From NCBI GenBank assembly GCA_038363925.1, contig JAQQWL010000015.1:1922001-1986000 (forward strand): DNA of 64,000 nucleotides, in the 5' to 3' direction. Positions 1 to 12,700 of this stretch are shown here, in pieces; the stretch's first letter is position 1, and each line of letters opens with the position of its first letter. Below the pieces are notes generated by a model, which ran no database searches, had not been told where the DNA came from, and was given only the letters and a program-made list of their open reading frames with translations. Origin of the DNA: Apiospora phragmitis (Eukaryota > Ascomycota > Sordariomycetes > Amphisphaeriales > Apiosporaceae). The position numbers were made by a program, and so were the translations under genes.

Positions 1-895
1 ACATTAACCAAGGGCATTGGAGTCCGAATGCCAATTTGGGTTGACAGAGAGGACCTATTCTTTACTATCCGGAGATGCATTTGCATACTGAAGGGCTCCA
101 ATACGGGGCAAGCTTCAGCCGACAGCGGTGTTTACTGTTTGATGATACCCCGATGGTCCCTGGGAGCATCTTAGGTGCGTAGGGACACTTCTTTAACATG
201 TTTTAGCTAGCATTTATTTAATGGCTGGGATAGCCGCCATGTAACAGATCTTCTCTATTCGTATCTTGCTGTCGAAAGAGGGACTTGGGTTCCACCATCC
301 ATCGCACCATCCGTTGCCTCCCGTTGAGGCCAAGGTTTGTGGGCAGGAATGCAGTACCGTGATTGAACGACCCAGCAAACGAGAAGAAACTTACACGACC
401 GTTCAGGGCAACCCAGAACCTAGGCACATGCTGATGATTTCTTTCATGTATCGATTACTTCCTATTATTACTGGCCTACAGCCTATTTAAGCTCCATCAT
501 CCTAACAATTGGGCGGATTTCAAGAGCAGCAGATAGATCTCATATCGTCTGGGACAGAACTCAGCGTTGCCCCAAATGTAGGCTGACTGACAATGAGAAA
601 GAATGTAGTTTATCCCCCCCTTCATAAGCCTCGATGGAGGCTCCTCAAACGCCATAATACTCGTACAGTACAAATCGATCAGGTCCCCCAAAGCCCAGTT
701 GCTCCGGGCAAGACAAACCCTCGTGTCTTTTGGTACAAAGTCGCCAACTTGGTGGTATAGACCACAGCTGCAGATGAGATGTTGCAGAAATCCCAGGTCA
801 ATGGGGGTTGTCTGTGACAACAACATGACCTAGGTTGCTCTGAAATGTCTTATCAGGCATGGGCAGCAGAAGACCAAGCGCGAACGAAAGTCAAA
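1..895. other. intergenic, no supported gene
   Basis: Only short open frames occur here. The longest, on the minus strand at 497-826, has no recognisable domain, no ATG-anchored conserved start and no intron signals joining it to anything. I see no RNA gene or strong repeat. It may hold the 3' flank of the gene beginning at 896 and the end of a gene outside the window. Confidence 0.6.
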
Positions 896-2584
896 TCAAT
901 CGTCATCGTCATCGTCATCGTCATCCTCCTCCTCGTCATCACCATCATCAGAAGAAGAATCGGCATCGACATCATCGTAATCTGCGTCATCTTCGCCATC
1001 GCCCTCGCCCTCGTCATCGTCGCTGCCGATGATGGGCATGCCGTCGGTCTCCATCTTGTACTGGATGTGCTCGGGGGCGACGTAGCGGCCGGTGGCGTTG
1101 CAGAACTGGGCCGAGAACTCGGCCCACTTTGACGCCGACGTACTTGCTCTCCATGATGGCCAGGATGCGGCAATCGCGCTCGCTCCAGAACCGGTCGGCG
1201 GCGAACCGGCGCGTCGGCGGGTACAGCTGGCCGAAGATGTCGAACCAGGCGTGGTCGACCCACTCCTGGTGGCGGCGGGCCTCGGGGTCTTCTTCCTCTT
1301 CGGAGCTGGAGGACGGAGCGCTGGCGGGGCCGGCGGCGGCCTGGTTGCCGTTGTTGCCGTTGTTGCTGTTGTTGCCGTTGTTGCCGTTGGCAGGAGGGGC
1401 GGCAGCATGGTTTCCGCAACAATGATGGTGGCAACAGTTATTGTTGGTAGGGGCAGCGGCTGCAGCATTGCCGTTGGCGCTGGCGTTGTTGTTGCCGGCA
1501 ACCTGGTTATTGTTCGACGGCAGCGGGATATGGTTGCACATGTCGCCGGGGAACCGGCCCGTGTCGAAGCACTCCCGAAGGTAGGCCATCTGCTCGCGCT
1601 GCTTGATGCTCAGCGAGGGCAGCGGCATGGCGGCGAAGTTGGGGAAGGTGGTCGCGGCATAGGGCGAGGCCTTCCACTTCTTGGTGGCGATGTACATCAT
1701 GTACTGGGCTTCGACCTGAAAATGAGGTGTTAGTAACATTCTTCAAAAAAAAAAAAAAAAACTCATGTTGATTTTTGTGCCTCGGTAGCATAATTGAGAG
1801 GAGCCTTTCAGGGTGATGATATGTGTATTTGACGTGGGAGGGGGATTAGTGGGAAAATCAGAGCGAAACAAAACACGGAGCGCGTTGCTCAGGTGTGGGG
1901 CGTGTGAAGGATTGAAAAATAAAGATGCGTAGGAGGGCAGAAGAAGGAGGGAAAATCAGAAATACTTACAGGATGCATAGAACTGAGGCCGGGCAAGAAC
2001 TGGGTGCCACGCATGAGGGGGATCGGAGTCGTGAAGGGGCCCACGTTGGGGCTCCGGGATTGAGTTGTACCAAGCCTCCATGGGGTTCATCGTGTTCTGC
2101 TGAGGAGCAGGCATCATCTGAGGCTGAGGCTGGTAATGCTGGGGAGGGGCAGGAGGATGAGGTCCAGGCATCATCGGCTGCGGTATCTGCTGTTGCTGGG
2201 GAGGGTAGCGGTACTGCTGCTGTTGCGGCGGCGTGCTGATGCTGGAGGTGGGAGTGGGATGGTAGCCCGCCGTCTGCTGGGGGGGTGTCGAAGGATTGAA
2301 GTCGAGAGGGTACTGCATGGCGAGAAGTTGGCGGTGCTGGTATGGCTGCTGCTGTTGGGGACTGTCTTTGCTATTACCACTACCGTCACCTCGGCTATTG
2401 TTGCTGTTGCTATGGATTTTTGGCTGCGAAACCGTGTAGCTCGAGTGGCTGTATTTGTTGCTCAGATCCTGTTGAGATGGGGATGAGTAGGGAGGAAAAC
2501 CCAAGTGCTCCAATTGGTGCTTGGGGTGCCTGGATAAATAAGGCTTTGTTGTGCCTTGGCGGGTCTTGGTGTGAAATGCACCAT
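896..2584 (-). CDS. Q/N-rich protein with SANT/Myb-like C-terminal region; three apparent frameshifts
   Basis: I do not recognise a named family. The start is best placed at the ATG at 2584 (MVHFTPRPAK); an in-frame ATG at 2797 would give a longer, less convincing N-terminus. Exon 1 is rich in Q, P, N and S. An intron spans 1716-1969, with donor gtaagt, a TACTAAC branch site and a TTTTCAG acceptor. Exon 2 carries an ordered block (VEAQYMMYIATKKW), Asn/Gly repeats, an acidic Ser/Glu stretch, then WSERDCRILAIMESKYVG, which resembles a SANT/Myb helix set, and ends in a run of about 30 Asp/Glu. The composition suggests a nuclear or chromatin-related protein (inference). The frame must be changed three times to read the conserved protein: near 2508-2522, at GGGG 2048-2051 (one extra base) and at TTT 1128-1130 (one extra base). 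No intron signals explain these shifts, so they are sequence errors or mutations. Confidence 0.55.
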
Positions 2585-3515
2585 CTGCTGGTGCCGTCGG
2601 CGCGACGATGACGAGTCAGCGGGTGAGGCTGAGTCCTTGCCGGCGACGACGTGGCCGGGCCCTCTAGTCGCAGCGCCGAGCCCGAGCCACGGGATGGAGC
2701 AGGCCGGGGCTTTAAGGATACCTCGTTTAACTACACGCCGATCTTCATTCTGCTGGTTCGGCACATGTCTTGGGGCCTCATGGGCGGTAAAATCCATCGT
2801 CGTCCTCTTCTGTTTCCTTTAGCCCAGCAAACAATATGGTGTCAAATGAAGGAATGAGAGCTGGCAAGGGGGGTTGGAGCAAAGGGGCGAGTTTTTCGAA
2901 CAAGAAGCAAATTCAGGCAAGATAGCTCGACTTTTTTCTTTCCTGGCGAGAACCAAGTTGGGGATTGGTTCGGGTAAGAGCAGTGATGGATGGTGCAAGT
3001 TGGATGGCTGTGCGTTCAGAGTATGTGCATGAGAGGTAGGCTCTACTAATTACCTACGCTTCCATTGTATCTCCTACCTCGTCACCGCCCACGTGAGGGT
3101 GCGGCAGAATCTCGGATTATCATTGTATCAGTAGTACCATCGGAAACAGCTGCCTGAGCGAAGAGCCTTCCTCAGGCTTTCCTTCACAAGAGCCTGGGGG
3201 GGGGGGGTGCGATGTGAGCATACAATCACTAGGCAGATGCCATTACAGGATAGGGGAGCCCAATTGCTTGTATGTGCCTTTCCTGGGTAAATCGATTCCT
3301 GGCATTAATGCTCCGATGGCTTTCGTGAAAGCCAGGATAGGTGGTTTGAGATGCAACGTTGTCGGCTTTATATCAAGGTCTCACTTCTGGCCTCTGAGGA
3401 GTTTTCGATACCTCTCTTTATGTAGTCCACCCATTTCTTTATGGTTCAGAGCTTGGGATGATCGTATGAACCCGTGTCAGATGCCTTGGGTTTCCCATAT
3501 AACCAATCTTGGATT
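2585..3515. other. intergenic between two minus-strand genes
   Basis: This stretch holds the promoter of the Q/N-rich gene and the 3' flank of the DUF4202 gene. It contains a run of about ten G near 3190. An open frame runs through it at 2585-2797 upstream of the preferred start. A plus-strand frame at 3214-3882 overlaps the DUF4202 gene and is a shadow. Confidence 0.5.
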
Positions 3516-4307
3516 TTATGAGCCCTGCAATGCCTTTCCGAGCAGCATCTTGGCCCGATCGCTATGCTGCATGCCTAGCGCCAGCTCCTGGCCCCGTGGG
3601 CTCATCTTGACCCACGTCTTCCGCAAGATGCTGATGATCTTGTCCTCGTCAAGCTCGTCCTTCTGCTCGAAGGCGTCGAAATGGTCGTCCAGGAACACCA
3701 GGCACGCGACGTCCTCCAGCACTTGCGTCTCCTCGTCGCCCTTGAGGTTCTCCTTCCGGATCAGCGCCGCGACCCGCTCGACCTCCGCCGCCGGCAGCGG
3801 CGGCTGCACGGCGGGGGTCCGGAGCAGCTCGGCCACCTGCGCGGCGGCCTGCGACTTCTGCTTGGCCCGCCAGGACAGGTAGCCCGGGCGGGTCATGGGG
3901 TACGAGTCCCGCGGGATCTGCCACCTACACACGCTTGATCATCAGCATCGTTTTCAGGGGTGGCGGCTCCTTTCTCATTCATTCTCTACTCAGCGACGCA
4001 GCAAGCATCCAGTCATATCCCCAATGTTCAGAAATCCCCCGGGCGCGGGCTGAGCTAGCTAGCTAGCTTTTTCTCACCTCTGGAAGTGCTGCGCGCGGCA
4101 GGCCAGCTGCAGAGTCGGCGAGGCGTCGGGACAGCGCACACCCAGCCAGCGCGTCATCTTACGAGCATAGTGGAGCTCGTACGGGATGCCGTCTTCTGGA
4201 GTGCCCGCGGAAGATGAGGAGGTCCGCTTCGGGTCCTCGGCATGCGCCTCGTCCATAAGTCGCAGGCCCGTGGCGTAATTGCCCGAGAGCGCCGGTAAGC
4301 TGGCCAT
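3516..4307 (-). CDS. DUF4202-family protein
   Basis: Two exons, 4307-4078 and 3924-3516, are separated by a 153-base intron (donor gtgaga, acceptor TAG). They splice in frame to about 212 residues, a normal length for this family. Exon 1 starts MASLPALSGNYATGLRLMDEAHAEDP and includes YELHYARKMTRWL. The junction gives AQHFQRWQIPRDSYP, followed by MTRPGYLSWR. The C-terminal half has LKGDEETQVLEDVACLVFL and KTWVKMSPRGQELAL. These His, Arg and Asp-rich blocks are the conserved core of DUF4202, whose biochemical function I do not know. The frame is intact, unlike that of the neighbour upstream. The family assignment is from memory of these motifs; the gene structure is read directly from sequence. 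Confidence 0.85.
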
Positions 4308-4739
4308 CTTGGGATTATTCGTGCGTTATGTTTGTTATATATGACGAAATTGCCTGCGTCGGTGATTGCGAAAGACCACGAATGACTAAAATCAGGCAGA
4401 AGGTCAATAACCGAGATGTGAAGATAGATCGATCGACTCACGACCGTACCATGAACTAAAAGTGGTGCTACTTGGTGAGAGAATCCAGGTGGGGTTCCCC
4501 AAACTATAAGATAAGACACTTGCAGCTTCGATGTATAGATACTAGAGGTTTCCTCGCGTTCTTCACATCATGCCCAGGTGGGTGGGTATACTCTAGTATT
4601 TTGAATAAAACTACACGTGAACATTATATCACATTGGCTCAGTAATACATCTAAAAGAAACATATCAAAATAAGGAAATCATATGTGGTGGTCTCTCCCC
4701 CCTCTTCTTCAAGGTCCCTTTTTCAACCTTAGAAAGCCC
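4308..4739. other. intergenic
   Basis: AT-richer spacer between the DUF4202 start and the 3' end of the wall-sensor-like gene. It should hold the DUF4202 promoter. No gene or strong repeat is visible. Confidence 0.5.
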
Positions 4740-6708
4740 CTACAGCATCCTGTCGAGATGGCCGACCGGTCGCGTGACCGGCACTTCTCTCGGCCGCCCG
4801 TATTGCGGGTTATATAACATGTATTGCTGGGCGCGTGGTACCCGCGGCGAGAGCGGCGCCCGCGAGTTATGATTGCTGAGCGATCCCGCCGTCGCTCCCG
4901 CCGTGGACACGGTGCGGCCACCAGCAGCACCCGCAGCACCACCGCGGCCAGCACCGCGGCCGCCGGCGGGTGCCGGGGCCAGAACGGTGGCGATGCCTAT
5001 ATTTTCGTTCGAGGGACGGTGACGAAGCCCCGCCGGCGGGCTGATGTAGGGCGGCGTGAACCGGGAGTCGAAGTCGGTGTGCACGCTGTTCGCGCTGCGC
5101 GTTTCGTAGGCCCCGTCGTCATTGTAACCTCCTCCTGCCCCTGCTCCTGTCCCCGCTGCTTTTGCTCCTGTTCCTGCTACTCCCTCACGATGGGGCGGCG
5201 ACGTCTGGACCGACATGCTGTTCGTATGGGTGAGGGTGCTGGTGCTGCCAGATTCTAGTCGAGTCAGTGGGAGAGTTGAGACCGGCGTCGCCGGCGCCGG
5301 GCCCACCCCTCGGGCGTTGCGGTTGACGGGGACGCTGAAGGTGGGCGACCCGCGCGTGCCGAAGTCGAAGCCCTGTTGCCGGATGTCGCGGACGGCCCGC
5401 GGCGGCATCGGCATGGGGGGCATGGGGAAGTGTGACGAATTGACTATTTTTCGGTCTTCCGACCTTCTTGAAAGGTCCTGTTGTCGAAAGCTTGGCTGCT
5501 GCGGATTTTGGTGTTGTTGATGCTGTGGAGGCTGGGATTGTCGCCAGAACGGCAGCATGGAGGAGCGCCTCCCGAACGACCTCACGAAGGACCGTCGCGC
5601 GGGAGACATGCCCGACGGCAGCCGAGCGGATTGTCGACGAGACTGTCGGTAAGCCGCGATGTAGTCGAACGAGTTGGGAAATGCGGCTGGCATGTATGGT
5701 CTCTTGGTCTTCTCGACGGGATGATTGCGGTTCTTGGGCTCATTGTCTTTCTTCTTCTTCCTCACAAAGAAGATGGAAGAGAGTAAACCCGCGAGGATGA
5801 TTACAAGACCTCCTACACCTCCGATCACACCGGCGAGGATCGTGGGCGTGTTGTTGTTGCTGTTGTCGTTGGTTAGCGGAGGCGCAGACGAGGTCGTGCT
5901 TCCGCCCGAGCCAGTGCTGGTAGCCTGGGATGTGGTCGTAGGTGAGCCAGCTGAAGTATGGTTAGCACCGGATGACCGGGATTTCGTGGTTGAAGTGATC
6001 GTGATCGGTGGTACGTTACCTCCTCCCTCCGGTATTGAGTTCTGCGCCGACGTCGTGGTTGCGCCCGCAGCGCTCGTGATGCCCGTGCTCGGCGCGCCGG
6101 GGGCGGTGTAGGCCACCGTGAAGACCTCTTTCTTCCACCCGCACGAGAACGCCTGGAATCCGGAATAGGGCGAGCCTGTCGCGTACGAGTACGTGACGCA
6201 GTTGGGGGCCGTCGCCGCCTGGCAGAGCAGCGTATAAGGCGCAGTCGACGTAGAAATGGACGAGGCGTCTGTGGCATCCATGCAAACGGTGGCCACGTTG
6301 CAAGCTTGTATGTTGCTGGAGCTGCAGCAGCCCATCGCTTTGTTGCTGTCGTTGACGATACATTGCGAGCCACTGGTGCAGACTATGGCTGCGGAGGCTA
6401 TGGGGATCTGTCAGAAACGTGCCATGCGAACCATTCACTGCTCTTCCAGACTTACGAGAAGTGTTTCCTACAAAATAGCCACAAGTGCTTGTGCCTGATC
6501 TCTTCAGCAGCTCATGCCGTAGAACAGCCTCAGCAGGACCAGGGGTCGGCTTGGGTGTCCATCCCAACGTCCCAGCAGCCTCGAGACTGCTGGCTGTCGC
6601 TCTCGCCGGCGCCCATTTCTGTTCATTACTGCTGCTGCTTCCCCCGAACCATTTCGCGTCGGCGACGGATGCTGCTGATACTGCACCAAGGAGTGCCGCC
6701 CGTTTCAT
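4740..6708 (-). CDS. single-pass cell-surface protein, Mid2/wall-sensor-like architecture
   Basis: Two exons, 6708-6456 and 6397-4740, give about 636 residues. The N-terminus (MKRAALLGAVSAASVADA) is a signal peptide. A Cys-rich ectodomain follows: TCGYF, then VCTSGSQC, GCCSSSNIQACNVATVC, LLCQAA and FSCGWKK. A Ser/Thr-rich stalk, suited to O-mannosylation, leads to one membrane span (TILAGVIGGVGGLVIILAGL) and a basic stop-transfer RKKKK. The cytoplasmic tail is about 330 residues, rich in Pro, Arg and Ser. The topology matches fungal wall-stress or adhesion sensors; the function is inferred from architecture only. The 58-base intron can use either of two AG acceptors (CATAG or CGCAG) that keep phase; I used the first, and the choice changes three residues. 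The reading frame is intact over 1.9 kb. Confidence 0.75.
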
Positions 6709-9700
6709 GATGGACTGTGCTGTGGGATACCTGACATGGTCGACAAGAAGAACGACAAGAGCCAGAAAATCTTCTCTCGAGTGCCGGGAACGGGGGACGA
6801 AGCATCATTAGATGCTTATGGCAGATAGTTTTATTACGCAAGCAGTGTTTTGTTCAGTACTCGGTCACGATCCAGGCAGGTAAGTTCGACTAGATCAATT
6901 CCGCCAGCTAACGTCCTTCTCCTTAATCTGCGGCCCAAGCCCTACCATAACAGAGCCAAGGTTCCGCGCGGTCGATTCCGCTAAGCACTCGCTGGAGATC
7001 TACAGTGCTTTAGCGGCAGCTCAGCCATGCCTTTGTAGTGATATCCAGAGTTCGCAACGATCAGGGCAATCTACAGCAATAACAACACCACCATGTACGG
7101 TGTGTTGCTTTTCTCGGATCGGATCGGTCTTCGGCATGTCAACAGTGTCATCAACAAACAACAAGCCGCCGTACCTGAAACTACAGCATAGTCTCCAGGC
7201 CAGGCCATTCCACGAAGCTGAACAAGACGAATTGCTTTCACCATGGATCTGATGCTGACATATGAGTGTCAACACCCTTCGCATCGAGAGATAGAACATA
7301 AAAGCCGAGCTACGCACGACACGCCATCATCTCAACTTAGAATCTATTCCTTCAACGGTTTTTGTTCTTCTTCCTTTTCCCTCTTTGATTTTTGGGAAAT
7401 GAAAATTCAGAGAGCCATCTAGAGACTTTCCACGGCCGTTTGCCGGAGCAGGAGGCGCTCGCACTTAGTTGATGAAGGCTCCAGGGCGGTGCGATAGTTC
7501 GACCCGAGCGGTCTGACCCAGGCCCAAGAAGCCTTCTTGCGGCTTCGATTTAAACAGTCGGTGGCAAAACCACTTACAACGTGTTTGATTATTCCTTCAT
7601 TTGCGTCTGTTGCTTCTAGGTGCTAATCAAGTCGGTGCGGAAGGGGCAAAGCATGCACGCATACCGCTGCTGACGCCTTCCCTCAAGTCGGTGCCGTGAT
7701 GAGGCGTACCATGCGACTCCTTCTCTTTCTCTGTTTCCACATAGTTTACTCTGGCAAGTTGCCGGAATACTCACTATCAAGGACGAGAAGAAGGCCATCG
7801 TTTGTTCTGACCACTACCCTCCCTCAGGACTGGCTATCTGTATGGATCTTCACATACACACACGCAACATCCTTCTCCTTGGTCTAGAACGGCAAGAAGG
7901 GGGCGTATGCATTCTTTACCCATGAAGATCATGGCCGCTTTTGCCATCCCAAGCCGCACCGCTTAACCCATCCATTTGGGAGATTGTGCGTGCGCGTGTT
8001 CGTATATGCTCGCATTATGCAATGATCTGATGCTGATCTACTACATTGTGATGCAAGTCAGCCAGAATGTAATGTAATGTACGTACATGCCATACATGCA
8101 TTGGTTAAGGTAGGTATGTAGGTAAAACATATGTGATGTGATTGATCCCTATAGGGGGGGAAGGAGGGATAAGCTCGCTGGGTTGCGTGACATTGCATAT
8201 TTATCCATCTAGCCCACGAAGAAGGCGCTTTGCCTGCATTCGACCCTTCATGCAGTTCCCGACCCTTTGGGTCGCCCTCCCGATGCAACCCCAGTATGTA
8301 TGCCCTCCTCATGTAACGCCATTCGTCGAGCACGGGAAGGAAGGGTGCGACACTCTGCGTTTGATATAGTGAAGAAGAAGGGAAGAATGTGATTTGTATT
8401 ACGGAATAATTCTTATCCTTCTACTGGCCAGTGGAAAACATGCCATATTCTCACGATCACTGAACGGCCTTCAAGGGGTTCTTGATCAAGGCCGGCCGGC
8501 CTATGGGGCGACCCTCCAACTTCCCTAACAGTCGCAATGGCGAATAACATGCGCAAGTGTTGAGACGCATAACGACTGCGGACAATTCGCAGGATTGCGT
8601 TTGAGAACCTCAATATTGTTCTTTCACTACCTCGACTATGATATGATGATATCTTGCCAGGGCACACACACACATTCGCCTTCACTGCTCTGGGCTAACG
8701 CGCGTCTACCTTGACTATTGCGTTGCAGCGACCTTCTAAGCGACCCTCGGAGTCACCCCGAGTCTCTTTCTTTTTCGAGAGTTACCAAAGCTGCGGCTCG
8801 CAGATCAGTAAGCATGGGAGATGACGGTGTTCTCCGATGAAGGAAAGACTATACAATCAAGTTTAGCTGTTGTATGTAGTAAGCAGTAAGGGTTCCCTAT
8901 AACCAGCAGGGGGGGCTGGTTCCCAATCCGTCAACCACTCCCGGCTATTGGTCTGGGCGGTCTGAGCGAATCCCATCCTGTCAATCGTCGGAGGATCAAC
9001 AAGTGAGGCTGAGGCGTCATCCTGCTGAGCGTCCCGATTGACGTGACCCCAGTGCTCCTGCTCAGATCGGCCGGGGACGTTACATTACGGGGTTGCGGAA
9101 TGCGGCTCTCCCCTGTCAAGTTCAACGCAGAAAGAATAAAAGCCCGGTACGCTGGTACGCTGGCAACGCTTCCCGGCCATTGCGGTCAGGGCTATTTACC
9201 TACCTGATGCCGTTTGAGAATGCATCTCCCATCAGCCAGGGTCCGATAATATTGCACGAACGGCAGGACGGTTCGCATGCCGAGCAGCAACCGGCGTCAT
9301 GCACGACTGTCGATCCTCGTTATACATATACAATTCACTAGTAAGCTCCCATGTGTAGCTGACGAGCTTTGTCATCGTTGGATTGTCTCAGATACCTGTT
9401 TCTCGAGGGCTAAGCCCTATTGAGGTGGCGTGTCAACATACCATGCTCCTGGGTTACACGGAGGAGTCTCTCACCGCGCCGTTGGAGAGTGTGTTGCACA
9501 TTCATCAGTCTACCGCCTCGCCATGATATGAGCTTACGTAGCTCTCGATGCGCGCCCGCCTCCCTGCGAAGTCAGCGGGCCTCAAAAAAAAAACTCTAAA
9601 AAACTGCATGTACATGTAGTCAGCAACAGACATGCTGCCACCTCAACAGTTGACCATGCATCGCAACCATGGTCATGAATTTGTCTGAAATGCCGGGTAC

Positions 9701-12700
9701 AGGCTCCGCCGACCAAGGCTGCCGCATATACGTTTTCGCTTTTGCAAAAGGACGACAATCCTGGGTCTCCCCCTCCGCGTGATACAAGAACGAGACAGAT
9801 ATGGTCGTCTATGCAGGAGTGAGGAGTATTGCCGGGGGGCACTAAAAGCTATCCCCAGGATCTGGTTCGGGGCCTGGCGGTCAATCAGCGGCTTTCCGAA
9901 CAGGCCGGGTGGGTTTTCCCCAGCACAGCCCACGAGGCTTCCTCCCTGATTCCCACCCGTCACCCACTAAGGGGGTTTCCGCTAGGGGGCGACCAATATG
10001 CATAAGTAGACGATAGGGGTGCAATGCCTCAGACAGGAAGCTCACTGTAACGGTCGAGCGGTCTGGCCACCGAAAGAACATCGCGGATAGCCTCCACATG
10101 GGCTGACTGGGTCCGCAAGCGGTCCGCAACACGTGCGTATTTTCCCGAATGCGCATGAGCGCTCTTACTGCACAGCATGCTGCATGTTTTGGATGATGTT
10201 GATATGATACTTCTCCTTCACCAGAGTGCAAAACAAGCCTTGGAAATTTGGAATCGAGTCCTCAGGAGGTGCAGCATGCTGAGCGACGTCGCTAATCGGC
10301 AGCATCATCGGTGTGCCGTGTGCCTGCGGGGGATCCCACCCAAAGAACGAGGGGCCCAGCTTCGGTGTGTTGTTGCGCAAGGACGCATAGCGATGTCCGG
10401 GCTTGCGTACGTTTCGACCAAACGAGTGGAGGATTCCCATACTTCATGAGCCTCGTTTTGGATTTCAAGTTGCACCACCGCGGGCAGCAACGACTCCCTT
10501 TTTGTGAGGCCGGTACAGCAACTACTGCAGTACCCACGATCACGCTCGTGCTACCGGGAAGTCGGAGCACAGCTCGCGCATGGCTGCTTTTGGGTGGTTT
10601 TTTCAGGGTCCTTGGTGATCCCTGTGCGTGCGGATCTGGGTGCAGCCCCCAGGCCCATCCCTCTCATCAGCGCAGAAAACGGCGGGCATAACACCGATAG
10701 CGAATAAGAAGTTAGCGAATGAAAAGCCGCTAAGTGAGATCTTCTTTTTAAGTGGTACAAATGTGCGCGATATGAGATGGGATCTCAGCTAACCTCCTGC
10801 TCAATAGTTTGATAGAAACATGAGATAACCCGGAACGAGGACCGTCGATTCGCCCACGGTAGCCCGGAAAAAGAAGCATAGGGTTTCGGGGCCGACCTGT
10901 CACGGCCACTGACAGGAATCTGGGCTGTTAGCCACATCGTCGTCGCCTTATCCCCGACTCAGCTGTGCCGAGGCCTATACTGTAGCTGTGTGTCTGACGA
11001 ATGCGGGGCCCCCTCGACGTATCGGGTTGCCCAAATGATGATTTCAGAGTAAGACATTCTTGTCCCTAAATCAGTCCACCCAAGCAACGGCGCGGCCGCG
11101 AGCCAGCCTCCTTGGACAAATGTGCATTCGAGATGCTCCCAGTCGCACACATAGGGCCAATTTTACAGTACTGTACCCTGGGTTAATAAAGGATTTCGAA
11201 CCAGGCTAGCCAGCGCCATAGACATGCCGGAGAGGGCCAATGCTATGTAAGTAGGCATGATGGATCGGATCCAATAGAATGAACGGCAGACGGAGACAAT
11301 GTTCGAGAATGTTTCGAGCAGATCCAAATCTGTTGGAATGGCCCATAGTTTAGTCCATGTCAAATGCAGGACGTTCGAGTTACAGCGCTGTATTGCCAAT
11401 TAACCTGTTTTGCTACCAGACACATAGCGACGTGCCTCCGTCGTCATAGAGAAATTGCGCAGTCTGACAAGCATATAAAATTAAATATTTTAGTTGATCC
11501 ACCACGGGGATGACATAAGAATCGGCTGATGGGGTTCAATCACCGAATACACAATACTAAATACGATTCGAATCGGTCCAGGCCAGATCCAGGGACAGAA
11601 CAGTTGCGCAAGAGATCTCATTTTCATCAGGTCTGCTACATCAAACAGGCCTGGGATGTGTGCTGCCCCTGTGCGATCTGCGGTTCAATTGACACCCATC
11701 ACCAATTCCAGACCAATTGGAACATGCTAGTGCTGGGGGTACTTAGGGGTGGTACTCAACAACGCCGCAACGAGGCCTTTCCGGAAGCATATTCAGCACC
11801 CATGCTCTCTTTTCTCTCGCTATGAACGGTAATTGATATGCGTCTAGCGCATGCATCTACGGTAGTGAGGTTGCGTTGCGTGCTATGGTCTGTAGCCCAA
11901 GCTCCAAGCACTGTAACCACATGCAGTCATCGGACATATTGACAAACTGACAACATCATCAACAGGACCCTTGGAAAAGGACAAGAAAAAAAGAAGAAAA
12001 AAAGCACCAAGAGAAGTCGTGCCGTGCCGTGACAGCTCGGACGGGCCAAAAACGCTGTCTCGTCCGACCCCTACAGCCCACCCTGGTCGAGACATGGCCA
12101 CAATTGACCTTTTGGACCCTTCAAATCTGTTCCTTTCTGATAAGTATCCCTCCCTCTTTTCCCAGATAGTCGATGCTTGCAGGCATTTTTGCCATTTCTA
12201 ATACGATTATGACCATATGCTCGTTAAGGCAACCTATTCGCCTTGATTTTTGCGTCCTTGCATCTCCGGTTTTACCTGCAGGTCGAAATGACTTCCCCGT
12301 GCTTCTTTGCTCGCCCATTCTCACCAGTTTTTCACCGTTCGTCTTACCCAGACCACCGCACCTGGCAAACTGGAGGAAGTTTGATGTTGATCCAACCCTG
12401 CCCTGTCTATGTGATGTAGCATTCAACATGTATCCCGTCCATAACCCGGTTGCCCCCCGTTTGCAGGGCGAACGAACTGGTTTGCGCCAGCCGTCATGAT
12501 CCCTGTGCCGAATTTGACTGGTTCCTGTAGATGCAGCAATCTATGACATGCTACCGGCCACTTCCCGATGACCCGCAGCCATGTCAACACGTTTGGCCGA
12601 TATGCTCTCAGAAGAAGGAATACAACAAAACATACCGACTTCAAGTAACTTCCAATGGGTCCAGCCTGGTACCCCTGGCTGGAAATAGGATGGAAGTAGA

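Noticed and set aside
497..826. A 109-codon minus-strand frame
   Set aside because: No ATG-supported conserved domain, no splice partners, and composition like other chance frames in the region.
11163..11215. A TTCGAA-containing segment resembling a tRNA T-arm
   Set aside because: The flanking bases do not pair as a T-stem and no D-arm or acceptor stem is present.
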